NCBI RefSeq assembly: GCF_001294335.1
Contig: NZ_LGKG01000147.1
Coordinates: 19,236-83,235 of the forward strand
Source of the DNA: Streptomyces chattanoogensis
Lineage (GTDB): Bacteria; Actinomycetota; Actinomycetes; Streptomycetales; Streptomycetaceae
Length of the DNA: 64,000 nucleotides
Direction: 5' to 3'
Shown here: positions 25,136 to 33,700 of the stretch, one piece after another
How the letters are laid out: each line of letters opens with the position of its first letter
How positions within the stretch are numbered: the first letter of the stretch is position 1
Program-made: the position numbers and the translations under genes
Notes under the pieces: generated by a model
Told to the model about the DNA's origin: nothing
Databases searched by the model: none
Seen by the model: the letters and a program-made list of their open reading frames with translations, nothing else

Positions 25136-26479
25136 GTGGACACCGAACACACCGAAAGGGCCGGGCAGTTCGTCCAGTCCCGGTCGCGGACGGCGAACGA
25201 GCGGCTGCACGCCCTGGTCCCCGGGGGCGCGCACACCTACGCCAAGGGCGACGACCAGTACCCCGAGAACCTGGCCCCGGTCATCAGCCGCGGTCACGGT
25301 GCCCATGTCTGGGACGTCGACGGCAACCGCTACATCGAGTACGGCTCGGGTCTGCGGTCGGTCAGCCTCGGCCACGCCCACCCCCGCGTGCTCGAGGCGG
25401 TGCGGCGGGAACTCGACCGCGGCAGCAACTTCGTCCGCCCGTCCATCGTGGAGGTCGAGGCCGCGGAACGCTTCCTGGCCACGGTGCCCACCGCGGAGAT
25501 GGTGAAGTTCGCGAAGAACGGCTCGGACGCCACCACCGCCGCGGTGCGCCTCGCCCGCGCCGCCACCGGGCGCCCACGGGTGGCCATCTGCGCCGACCAT
25601 CCGTTCTTCTCCGTCGACGACTGGTTCATCGGCACCACGCCGATGTCCGCCGGTATTCCGGCGGCGACCACCGAGCTGACTGTGGCGTTCCCTTACGGAG
25701 ACCTGGCCGCCACTCAGCAGCTGCTCACCCGGTACCAGGACGAGATCGCCTGCCTGATCCTCGAACCTGCCTCCCACACCGAGCCCCCGCCCGGATACCT
25801 CGAGGGCCTCCGCGAACTGGCCGACCGGCACGGCTGCGTACTGATCTTCGATGAGATGATCACCGGCTTCCGCTGGTCCGAGGCGGGCGCCCAGGGCCTG
25901 TACGACGTCGCCCCCGACCTCTCCACGTTCGGCAAGGCGCTGGGCAACGGGTTCGCCGTCTCCGCGCTGGCCGGGCGACGCGAGCTGATGGAGCGCGGCG
26001 GGCTGCGTCACTCCGGCGACCGGGTGTTCCTGCTGTCGACCACGCACGGCGCGGAAACGCACTCGCTGGCCGCCGCGATGGCCGTGCAAACCACCTACGT
26101 CGAGGAGGGCATCACGGCTCGGCTGCACGCCCTCGGCGAGAGGCTGGCCGCCGGTGTCCGCGAGGCCGCGGCCGGAATGGGCGTCGGCGACCACGTAGTC
26201 GTCCGGGGCCGGGCCAGCAACCTGGTCTTCGCCACCCTCGACGAGAACAGGCAGCCGTCGCAGGAATACCGCACCCTGTTCCTGCGCCAGCTCCTCGCGG
26301 GCGGGGTGCTGGCCCCGTCGTTCGTGGTGAGCAGTGCGCTCTGCGACGCCGACATCGACCGCACCGTCGACGTGGTGGCCCAGGCATGCGCGGTGTACCG
26401 GAAGGCACTGGAGGCCGCCGACCCCACTCCCTGGCTGGCCGGGCGACCGGTCAAGCCCGTATTCCGTCGCTTGGTGTGA
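25136..26479 (+). CDS. Class III PLP aminotransferase (glutamate-1-semialdehyde aminomutase-like)
   Basis: A 447-residue fold-type I PLP enzyme. LVPGGAHTYAKGDDQYPE near the N-terminus is the GSA-aminomutase-like opening, LIFDEMITGFRWSEAG holds the PLP-binding Asp, and STFGKALGNGF holds the Schiff-base lysine. As the last gene of a polysaccharide operon it is unlikely to be the heme-pathway HemL. It more plausibly transaminates a sugar or makes an amine substituent. GTG 25136 lies seven bases beyond the previous stop. Confidence 0.85.
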   Translation: MDTEHTERAGQFVQSRSRTANERLHALVPGGAHTYAKGDDQYPENLAPVISRGHGAHVWDVDGNRYIEYGSGLRSVSLGHAHPRVLEAVRRELDRGSNFVRPSIVEVEAAERFLATVPTAEMVKFAKNGSDATTAAVRLARAATGRPRVAICADHPFFSVDDWFIGTTPMSAGIPAATTELTVAFPYGDLAATQQLLTRYQDEIACLILEPASHTEPPPGYLEGLRELADRHGCVLIFDEMITGFRWSEAGAQGLYDVAPDLSTFGKALGNGFAVSALAGRRELMERGGLRHSGDRVFLLSTTHGAETHSLAAAMAVQTTYVEEGITARLHALGERLAAGVREAAAGMGVGDHVVVRGRASNLVFATLDENRQPSQEYRTLFLRQLLAGGVLAPSFVVSSALCDADIDRTVDVVAQACAVYRKALEAADPTPWLAGRPVKPVFRRLV

Positions 26480-26491
26480 CTGCCGGTGACC

Positions 26492-26524
26492 TGACGTGAC
26501 GTGACATGGCGTGACGTAACGTCA
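26492..26524. terminator. Inverted repeat between convergent genes, terminator-like
   Basis: Two 14-base arms, TGACGTGACGTGAC and GCGTGACGTAACGTCA (last 14 bases), pair at 12 of 14 positions around a short loop. It lies between the end of the polysaccharide operon and the end of the opposing PAP2 gene, whose stop codon is in the right arm. There is no T-run, as usual for high-GC actinomycete terminators. It could serve both directions. Confidence 0.55.
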
Positions 26525-27217
26525 GCGACGCTCCCGCCGCCTGGCGTCGGCCATCCGATCTGCCATCCGATCGACCAGCCGGTCGGCCATCTGGTCGACC
26601 AGCCACGCGGTCGCCGGTATCACCGCCAGCGCGGTGCACCAGCCGCCGAGGACGTCGGTCGGATAGTGCGCGCCCAAAGCGACCTGCGCCCCTCCCATGG
26701 CGGCGCCGGCAACCAGCGCTGCGGCGAACACGAGCAACGTGCCGGCCGCCCTGCCGAGGCCGAGCCGGCCGCTCGCGAACAGCGCCACCATGAGGGCGAG
26801 CGCGGTGACGAAGGCGGTGTGCCCGCTCGGGTAGGACAGGTTGCCGTCGCCGTGGATGGTGCGTCCCACCAGCGACTTGAGCAGTGTCGCCGTCCCCACG
26901 CTCATGCCGACCCCGGCAACGACGAGCACCGCCGCACGAGGACGCCGAAGCAGCAGACAGCCGCCCACGACGGCCACGACCAACATCGCCGCTCCGACGG
27001 GCTCACCCAAGAAGTCCATGGCCAGAGCGACGTGCCGCCACGGCGGCCGCACACCGTCCACCGCCGGCTGGATCCACGCGTCCACCACGCCGGGCCGGCT
27101 GTGGCCGGCGTACCGGACCCCCAGTACGACGACGATCAGCGTGGCGAGGGCCGCGATCGGCCCGAGCCACGCGCGCAGCGACGGGGGTAACACCGCGGGC
27201 GCCGGCCGGCCGGTCAC
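26522..27217 (-). CDS. PAP2-family phosphatase
   Basis: A 231-residue membrane protein starting at GTG 27217. It has five or six hydrophobic helices and the type 2 phosphatidic acid phosphatase motifs: KSLVGRT (motif 1, weak), YPSGHTAF (motif 2, catalytic His), and ALGAHYPTDVLGG (motif 3, nucleophilic His and Asp). The usual Ser-Arg before motif 3 is not obvious. Relatives dephosphorylate isoprenyl pyrophosphates or lipid phosphates, so a role in recycling undecaprenyl pyrophosphate for the adjacent operon is plausible. The C-terminus is a charged repeat of VDQMADRL-like units. Confidence 0.88.
   Translation of the reverse strand: MTGRPAPAVLPPSLRAWLGPIAALATLIVVVLGVRYAGHSRPGVVDAWIQPAVDGVRPPWRHVALAMDFLGEPVGAAMLVVAVVGGCLLLRRPRAAVLVVAGVGMSVGTATLLKSLVGRTIHGDGNLSYPSGHTAFVTALALMVALFASGRLGLGRAAGTLLVFAAALVAGAAMGGAQVALGAHYPTDVLGGWCTALAVIPATAWLVDQMADRLVDRMADRMADARRRERR
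26545..26603 (-). repeat. Imperfect tandem repeat in the 3' end of the PAP2 gene
   Basis: Near-repeats of a 12-base unit related to GATCGACCAGCC and GATCTGCCATCC encode the C-terminal series of DQMA/DRLV/DRMA residues. They probably form a charged amphipathic tail after the last membrane helix. Confidence 0.6.
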
Positions 27218-27734
27218 CGGCCCACCGCGTCCGGTCGCTGACCGCGTTGGCGAAGGCGGAGCCGGCGACCGCGCCCCACGACGGCGGGTACCCGCTGCAC
27301 ACCGTGCCCTACCAGCCGACGCTCACCCTGCCCCAAGGGCCTGCCCTTCCGGCGTTTCGCACCAAGGGCCAACTGTCCGCCCCCATGGTGGCCCGGGTCC
27401 GCGCCGCAACCCCCAACGCGGCGGCGGTCGAACCGAACTCCCCGCTGATGACCGAGACGGGGAAAACCCACACACCGTCGCAGACGACCGTCCGTTCCGG
27501 CCACGCGCTCCCACGCCACTGGACGCCGGTCGACGTGACCTTCGGCTTCTGCTGACACCAACCCCCCCAACAACGAGCCCCAAGTCGTGCCCGACCCACC
27601 CTGTCGTGCCCGACCCACCCTCCAGCGACCATAACCGCCGCTCTTGGCCTGCACGACCCCGCCGGGTAAGCAGGGACCTGACGCCGCTGCATACCCGGCA
27701 CCGCTTGGCCCGCGCAGGAGCCGTCACGTCTACC
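27218..27734. other. Stretch without a confident gene; contains a 19-bp tandem repeat
   Basis: No reading frame here is recognisable. A + frame ending at TGA 27553-27555 could be the decayed end of a gene, but I cannot assign it. Two perfect adjacent copies of GTCGTGCCCGACCCACCCT lie at 27584-27602 and 27603-27621. The PAP2 promoter should lie near 27220-27300, but no clear -35/-10 pair is visible. Confidence 0.5.
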
Positions 27735-28060
27735 GGGTGATGTCTGCCAGATGACGCGGCGCGGTTATGAGCGAGCTCGCCGAGGAACTGCCCCACGTAG
27801 GGGTGGCCGCCGTTGTAGCCGGAGAGGAAGACGCGGGCCCCCGGTTGCCGCCGCTCCGCCTCGATGTGTTCGTGACACTCCAGCATGCGGAAGAGCGTGG
27901 GTCCGCCGGTCGTCCTGGCCCGGTCTGCAGCTCAACCTGCCTGAGTACGTTGCCGTACCAACTGTGGCCGCGGTCCGCCTCTGGCTCCGCCAGTGACCCG
28001 TTGGAAAGATCAAGCTGAGACCGTCTGTTCAGTACGGCGGCGAGTGTTGCGGCGTGCCGG
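27735..28060 (-). pseudogene. Frameshifted remnant of an unrecognised gene
   Basis: Two minus-strand frames join across one frameshift near 27898-27905. The upstream part includes AEPEADRGHSWYGNVLRQVE and the downstream part continues as PTLFRMLECHEHIEAERRQ and FLSGYNGGHPYVGQFLGEL. Both parts have natural protein-like composition, while the other frames are Arg/Pro-rich shadows. I do not recognise the family. It could be a decayed gene or a real gene with an unusual frame change. Confidence 0.35.
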
Positions 28061-28096
28061 CCTGACTGGCGGGCCAGGAGCTGCCTGGTACGACGA

Positions 28097-28124
28097 GACC
28101 GCCGCCTTCTACGAAGCGGCGGTC
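28097..28124. terminator. GC-rich hairpin downstream of the small secreted protein gene
   Basis: Arms GACCGCCGC and GCGGCGGTC pair perfectly over nine bases, with CTTCTACGAA between them adding further pairs. It lies about 50 bases past the stop of the minus-strand secreted protein gene and is probably its terminator. Confidence 0.6.
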
Positions 28125-28171
28125 CCACTTGCCTCGTTCCTGCTCTGGGCAAGATTGTTTGAAGGGGGACC

Positions 28172-28702
28172 CTAGACGAAGGTCAGCGTCGCGGGCCCGG
28201 ACTGCTGGGGCACCCCTGCTCGGCAGGCGGTGGCGTTGAGGGTGGGCAGCGTGACCGTGCGCGTAGCCGTGTTGCCCTGGCCGTAGCCGTTGGTGACCTT
28301 ACCCACGGCGGTGACCTGGGTAGTTCCGTTGGCGAGCCTGTCCACGCTCGTCACTTTGAAGAGCACTCCTGACGTGTCACCGGTGTTCCATGTGTAGGTG
28401 GGGCTGTCCTGCGCGCCCAGCGGGTTGTTGATCGAGGTGCAGGACGCGGTTTCGGTGAGCGAGAAGGATCCTGTTCCGGACCGGATGCCGTCCACATTCA
28501 CGCAGGAGGTGTACACCTCGGTGATGGTCACCTTGGTCGACTTGGGCGTGTCGGTCAGCGGCGGTTTGTACGTGACGGTCTGGGTACCCGTGCACGACAG
28601 GAGCTTGGGGGCCGCATGTGCAGGGACGGGGAGAAGGAGAGCCCCGCACGCGAGCGCGAGTGCGGCTCCGGCGCCGAGGAAACGGGAACGTGTGATCGTC
28701 AA
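28172..28702 (-). CDS. Small secreted protein of unknown function
   Basis: A 176-residue protein. I chose the TTG at 28702 because a GAGAGG ribosome site precedes it and it places a clean Sec signal at the N-terminus (SRFLGAGAALALACGALLL, cleavage after PAHA). The mature part is Thr/Ser-rich and beta-strand-like, with paired cysteines (LLSCTGTQTVTYKPP, YTSCVN, TASCTSIN, NATACRAG), probably two disulfides. Similar small secreted beta proteins are common in Streptomyces and uncharacterised. A longer upstream reading frame exists but lacks a good ribosome site. Confidence 0.72.
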   Translation of the reverse strand: MTITRSRFLGAGAALALACGALLLPVPAHAAPKLLSCTGTQTVTYKPPLTDTPKSTKVTITEVYTSCVNVDGIRSGTGSFSLTETASCTSINNPLGAQDSPTYTWNTGDTSGVLFKVTSVDRLANGTTQVTAVGKVTNGYGQGNTATRTVTLPTLNATACRAGVPQQSGPATLTFV

Positions 28703-28929
28703 CAGAGGTCCTCTCGGTGGCGTCTTCGACGGATGATCCGACGCGCCACCATTAGCCCACCGCTTTCCGCCAGTTGACCAGATGCTGACGCACCCGCGAA
28801 AGCGCATCGGAGCACGGCATGGAGCGGCCTGCCCGCCGGGCGCCGCGCGCCTGTCACCGCACGCGCCGACTCGCCGGCAGCGATCCCCATTTCTGCTGGT
28901 CAGTGCAGCATTTGCATGCGGTTGTCGGT

Positions 28930-29345
28930 TGATTCGGGGGTGGTGTCGCGGGCGAGGAGGAGTGAGGAGGAGTTCGGTGCGTCTGGTGGCGGCTGGGGCG
29001 TTTGGCGGCTCAGGCGGAGATCAGGCAGCGATCGCGATGTGGGTCTCGGCATGTGTTTCACGACGCCGGTGAAGCGCCGAAGCAGGAGCCCACTGCCGTA
29101 GTGCGGCGTTGGTGTGCTCAACGAAGATCCGGGCCGAGGACTGTCGGCGCCGCGCCTCGTGCCAGGCATAGTTGTCGCCGTCGCAGGCGCCGTCGCCGTC
29201 GCCGTCGCAGGCGTCGTCCTTCGGCTTCTTCGGCGGGGTGGTCGCCTGGCGGGGAAACTCCTTGACCGGCGGCCCTTGATACCCGGAGTCGAGCTCGACT
29301 TTCCACGCGGGCGATAGCGGAGCTGTTCGGCGATGCCCTCGACCA
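28930..29345 (-). pseudogene. Degenerate IS5-type transposase 3' fragment
   Basis: The minus strand still reads WKVELDSGYQG, PPVKEFPRQATTPPKKPKDD, NYAWHEARRRQSSARIFVEH and ETHAETHIAIAA, the typical C-terminal series of IS5-like DDE transposases (final Glu region and the HIAIA end). The 5' half is missing. A GAC/GGC-rich microsatellite encodes DGDGDGACDGD inside the fragment, and adjacent frames are needed to follow it. No terminal inverted repeats are evident. Confidence 0.6.
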
Positions 29346-29393
29346 TAGACGCCGCCGACAGCGCCTTGCCGAGCTGTCGGCCCTGCCCAGCGG

Positions 29394-30728
29394 CTACTTG
29401 GGGGTGAGGGCGAAGCGGAGTGAGGTGTGGTCGATGGTGTGGGGGAGTGGCAGCGGCGGGGCCAAGGGGCGACGGGGGAGCAACAGGAGGGCTTTGTGGT
29501 CGCGGAGGAGCGCGGCGAGGAGGGTTGCGGCGGTGTAGAGGACGAGGTCCTGACCGGGGAGCATTGCCGGACCGTGGCTGAGGGGAGCCAGCGCCCAGTT
29601 GTCATCGTTGCGGCCGTCCAGCCAGGCGTCGGGCTCGAAATGGTCGGCATGCGCGAGGTGTTGGGGATCTCGGTGGAAGAAGGAGCGGTAGAAGACGACA
29701 GTGGTGTCGGCCGGGGTGGTGGTGCCGTTGTGCCAGGTGGTCTCCGCGGTGGTGTCGCGGTGGATGGCCGGTGGGATGGGCCAGAGGCGCAGCGACTCCA
29801 GGATGCAGGCTCGCAGGAGGGACAGCGCGTCGGCCGTGGCCGGCTGAGCGGGGTCGGCGTCGTCGAGTGCGGTGCGTACGCGGGCGGCGTGTTCGGGGTG
29901 GCTGGCCAAGAGGGCGAGTGCGCTGTAGGCCGCGATGGAGACGGCGTCGTAGGCGAAGAGCCAGTGCGGGATCTGCCCTAGAGGTTCGGCGGACTCCGGG
30001 CAGGGGGCGGTGGCGACCAGGGCGGCCAGGCTGTCGGGCTCGGCGCTGTCCGCATAGGCGCGTACGCGGGCGAGGAACGCGTCGCGGACCCTTTCCTTCG
30101 GCTTGCGCAGGGTGAGCCAGTCGGCGTCGGCACGCAGCCTGTCCAGGAGTTGGGTGACGCGGTGGTCGTCGCGGGCGGCGTCCCCGAGGACGATACGGCG
30201 GGTGATGCGCCGGAAGGCAGCGGAGAAGTCCTCCCAGTGCAGCGGTCGGCCCGAGCTGCCGACGAGGGTGAGGAGGGCCTGGGCCTCCTCGGGGATGCGC
30301 GGGGTGAGGGCCGGGAAGAGCCGGTGGGCGGAGGCGTCCCGGTCGAGCACCGCCTCGTTGAAGGCGCGCTGCTCGGGACGGGATTCGGTGGGGCCGATCA
30401 GGGCTCCGTCGGGTGGGAAGTGGTGTAGTCCGCCGGCCTTTTCCCTGGTGGCAGGGGTGGCGGTGAACATGTGCCGGGCGTCCTGCGGAGAGAGCAGCAG
30501 GAGCACCCGCCGCCCGGGGACGAGGACCGAGACCGGGCCTTCGCCGTGCCGTCGGCGCAGGTGCGCGAGGGTGCGATGGGCCCGGCGGTTGGCGTCGCAT
30601 CCGGCGGCGAGGCGGACCATGCGGGGACGGCGGAGGATCGCGCCCTGAGCCGCGGTGGGGAGGAAGACGGTGGCGGCCAACAGCACCGTCTCCGGGAGCG
30701 AGGCTCGGGCGGGTGGCCGCTGTGGCAT
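29394..30728 (-). CDS. Cytochrome P450-fold protein lacking the heme-thiolate cysteine
   Basis: A 444-residue protein with P450 organisation. The K-helix ESLRLWP (Glu311-Arg314) is intact, and FHRDPQHLAHADHFEPDAWL is the usual region before the heme loop. In the heme-binding loop, LSHGPAMLPG aligns with FxxGxxxCxG but has Leu390 in the cysteine position and Leu in place of Phe. The I-helix reads FAYDAVSIAAYSAL, so the oxygen-activating Thr is also lost. The frame is open throughout, so this is not simple decay. ATG 30728 follows AAGGA. It lies 65 bases after the PKS stop, so the two are probably co-transcribed. Likely roles are a non-oxygenase enzyme, a carrier-binding partner or a pseudoenzyme. 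Confidence 0.85.
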   Translation of the reverse strand: MPQRPPARASLPETVLLAATVFLPTAAQGAILRRPRMVRLAAGCDANRRAHRTLAHLRRRHGEGPVSVLVPGRRVLLLLSPQDARHMFTATPATREKAGGLHHFPPDGALIGPTESRPEQRAFNEAVLDRDASAHRLFPALTPRIPEEAQALLTLVGSSGRPLHWEDFSAAFRRITRRIVLGDAARDDHRVTQLLDRLRADADWLTLRKPKERVRDAFLARVRAYADSAEPDSLAALVATAPCPESAEPLGQIPHWLFAYDAVSIAAYSALALLASHPEHAARVRTALDDADPAQPATADALSLLRACILESLRLWPIPPAIHRDTTAETTWHNGTTTPADTTVVFYRSFFHRDPQHLAHADHFEPDAWLDGRNDDNWALAPLSHGPAMLPGQDLVLYTAATLLAALLRDHKALLLLPRRPLAPPLPLPHTIDHTSLRFALTPK

Positions 30729-30793
30729 GGGGGCCGTCCTTCATGAGCGGGTTTGCGGGGCGGTGTGCGCTTCGGGCCGAGGTTCCGGAGCGG

Positions 30794-33700
30794 TTAGCGC
30801 TGGGCCTCCAGCGCCGAAACAAACGCGGTGGTGACTGACTTCTGGGTGGGAAGTTGGCCGGCCGCAGGCGCGGGCTCGGCGGCGGCCGACGTCTGGTCGT
30901 TGTTCAGGCCGAGGCGCAGATGCAGCAGGGTGGTGAGGCCGTCGATGGTGCCGCCGCTGCGCAGGAGTTCCATCGGGGGGATGTCGAGATCGAATTGGTG
31001 GCGCAGCGCCATCAGGAGTTCGGCGGCCATCAGGGAGTCCATCCCGTATTCGTCCAGCCTGCGGTGCGGATCCAGGGCGTCCGGGGCCAGCTGCATGACC
31101 TTGGCCAGCACCTGGGTGATGGCGTCCTGTACCGCGGCGCGGGCCTCTTCGGGGGGCAGGGCGGCCAGTGCCGCGAGGATCTCTTCGCGGGACCGGCCGC
31201 CCGTCTCGGTATACGTGGGCACGAGCAGGCTGTGGCGCGGGGCGTCGAGGGTGGGGACGAGACCGCGGCACCGTCCCCAGTTGTAGCGGCCGGCTCCGGC
31301 CACCGGGGTGTCACGGGTGAGCAGGTCGTCGGCGGCGGCGAAGGCGTCGCGGAGGCTGAGGGGTTCGAGGCCGAGGGCGGAGAGCTGGGCGGCCAGGTTG
31401 TTGCGGACGACGTATCCGGTTTCGCCGAGCGCTCCCCAAGCGATGGCCTGGGCCGGGAGCCCGGCTGCGCGCCGCTGCCGTACCAGGGCTTCGAGGAAGA
31501 GGTTGCCCGCAGCGTACGGGGCCTGTTGCACGTTGCCGACGTACGCGGTGTCCGAGGAGATCAGGAGGAACAGGTCGAGCCGCCGGTCGCGGGTGAGCCG
31601 GTCCAGCACCAGTGCGCCGCCCGCTTTGGGGGCCAGCACGGCGGCGAAGCGCTCTTCGGACAGCTCGCTCAGGGGTGCGTCGTCGAGGTGCATCGCGCAG
31701 TGCACCACGCCGCGCAGCGGATGGCCTCCGGCGTCGATGCCGTCGAGCAGGGCACGCATGCTCTCGATGTCCGTGCAGTCGGTGGCATGCGCGGTCGCGT
31801 GGACGCCGCGCCGGGTCAGCGCCTCGAGGAGGGCGGGCGCTTCGGGGGCGGCGGCGCCGCGCCGGCCGGCCAGGGCGAGGTGGCGGGCTCCGCGTTCGGC
31901 GAGCCAGTGTGCGGTGGCGGCCCCGAATCCGCTGAGCCCGCCGGTGATGAGGTAGGTACCGTCCGGGTCCAGGACCGGACGGGCGGGGTGCGTTTCGACG
32001 GTGACGGGTTCGTCGAGCGGGTCGAAGGCGACCACGACCTTGCCGATATGGCGGGAGTGCTGCATGAGCTCGAACGCCTCGCGCACCCGTGCCGCCGGGA
32101 ACACGGTGTGCGGCAGCGGCCGGTAAGCGCCGCTTCGCACCCGCTCACCGACCTCGTCGACCAGGGCCAGAGCCGTGTCGGGCCGGTGCATCAGGGCGAG
32201 CAGATCGACGCCGAAGAAGGCGAGGTCGTTCCGGAACGGGGCGAGGGAGAGGGGCTTGTTCTCGTACATGTCGCGCTTGCCCAGCTCGATGAACCGGCCG
32301 CCGGGGCGCAGCAGTTCCAGGCTGCGGCCGATGGCCTCGCCGGCGAGGGAGTTGATGACGACGTCGACGCCGTTTCCCCCGGTGAGGTGCTTGATCTCGG
32401 CTGCGAAGTCGAGGCTGCGGGAATCCAGCACGTGCTCTGCGCCGAGGAAACGCAGCAGTTCGCGTTTCGTCTCGTTGCCCGCGGTGGCGATGAGGTGCGC
32501 ACCCCGCATCTGGGCGAGCTGGAGTGCGGCCAGTCCGACGCCGCCGGCGCCGCCGTGGACCAGGACCGTCTCCCCCGCCTGGAGCCGGGCCAGGTGCTCC
32601 AAGCTGTAGTGAACGGTGCAGAAGGCCACCGGAAGGGCTGCCGCGGCCTCGAAGCTCATGCCGTCGGGGAGGTGCCACAGCCCTTGGGCCAGGGTGGTCA
32701 CGTGGGAGGCGAGTGCCGAGGGCGCGAAGCCGAGGACGCGGTCGCCGACGGCTACGGCGCTGACCTCGGGCCCGACGGCGGTGACGGTCCCGGCGCACTC
32801 CATTCCGGGCGCTGAGTGCAGGGTCCCTTCGCTGGCCTCGGCCGGCAGCAGTCCGGTCACGGACATGATGTCGCGGTAGTTCAGCGCGGCGGCCCGTACG
32901 GCCACGGCCACCTCCCCGGCGCCCACCGTCGGGGGTTCGGCCTCCTTCCAGCCCAGGTCGTAGAAGAGACCCGGGCTGCGGGCATCCAGGGCGTAGTGGT
33001 CCGGAGCACGGGCGGGCGTCGCAGGGAGCGGCGTCTCTCGGGGGACGAATCGTCCCCCGAGGGTGAGGACGATCTCGTCCTCGTCGGAGGGTGCGAGCAG
33101 TTCGCGGGCCAGCCGGCAGGCGTCGTCGGCCGAGGTGCCGGACCGGTCGAGGCTGATGCGTCGGACGGCCAGGTCCGGGTACTCGTTGCCCAGTGTGCGG
33201 CCGACGCCCCAGGCTGCGGCGTCGGCCGGGACCTGGGGCCGCTCGGGGGAGGGGAGGGCCCCGCTGGGACGGGTCACCAGCCACAGCCAGGTGCGGCCGT
33301 GCGGGGCGCGGCTTTCCTGTACCCGCGCCAAGGCGCACAGCAGTGCCGCCCGTTGTGCACTGTGCTCGGTGAATTCGCCGACGCCGGAAGGGACGCCGTC
33401 AGCCAGGATTGCCACCAGGTGGAGCTCCTCGGCCGACTCACCGATGCCGCGTGACCGTTCCCGTACGTCCTCGTCGGCCTGGACGCGGCACACCGCATGC
33501 CGTCCGCCGGCGGCGAGAAGCTCCGCCAGGGAGTTGGCGAGCGGCTCCTCGGCGGGCGCCTCCGTGACGATCGCGTAGGCCGCGCTCTCGGACCCGGCGG
33601 GAGGCGCGGGCGGCAGTACGCGGGCCCTCCCGGGAGCGGTGGCCAGCACCACGGAAGCGGAGCCGAGGACCGACTCGTGGTCGTCCCCGGTCTGGACGAT

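Noticed and set aside
25136..26479. Calling the aminotransferase hemL (heme biosynthesis).
   Set aside because: The family is shared, but its place at the end of a polysaccharide operon argues against a housekeeping heme role, so no symbol was given.
28900..29346. A continuous 148-codon minus-strand frame taken as a gene.
   Set aside because: The neighbouring frame in the same place carries recognisable transposase motifs; this frame is Arg/Thr/Pro-rich shadow.
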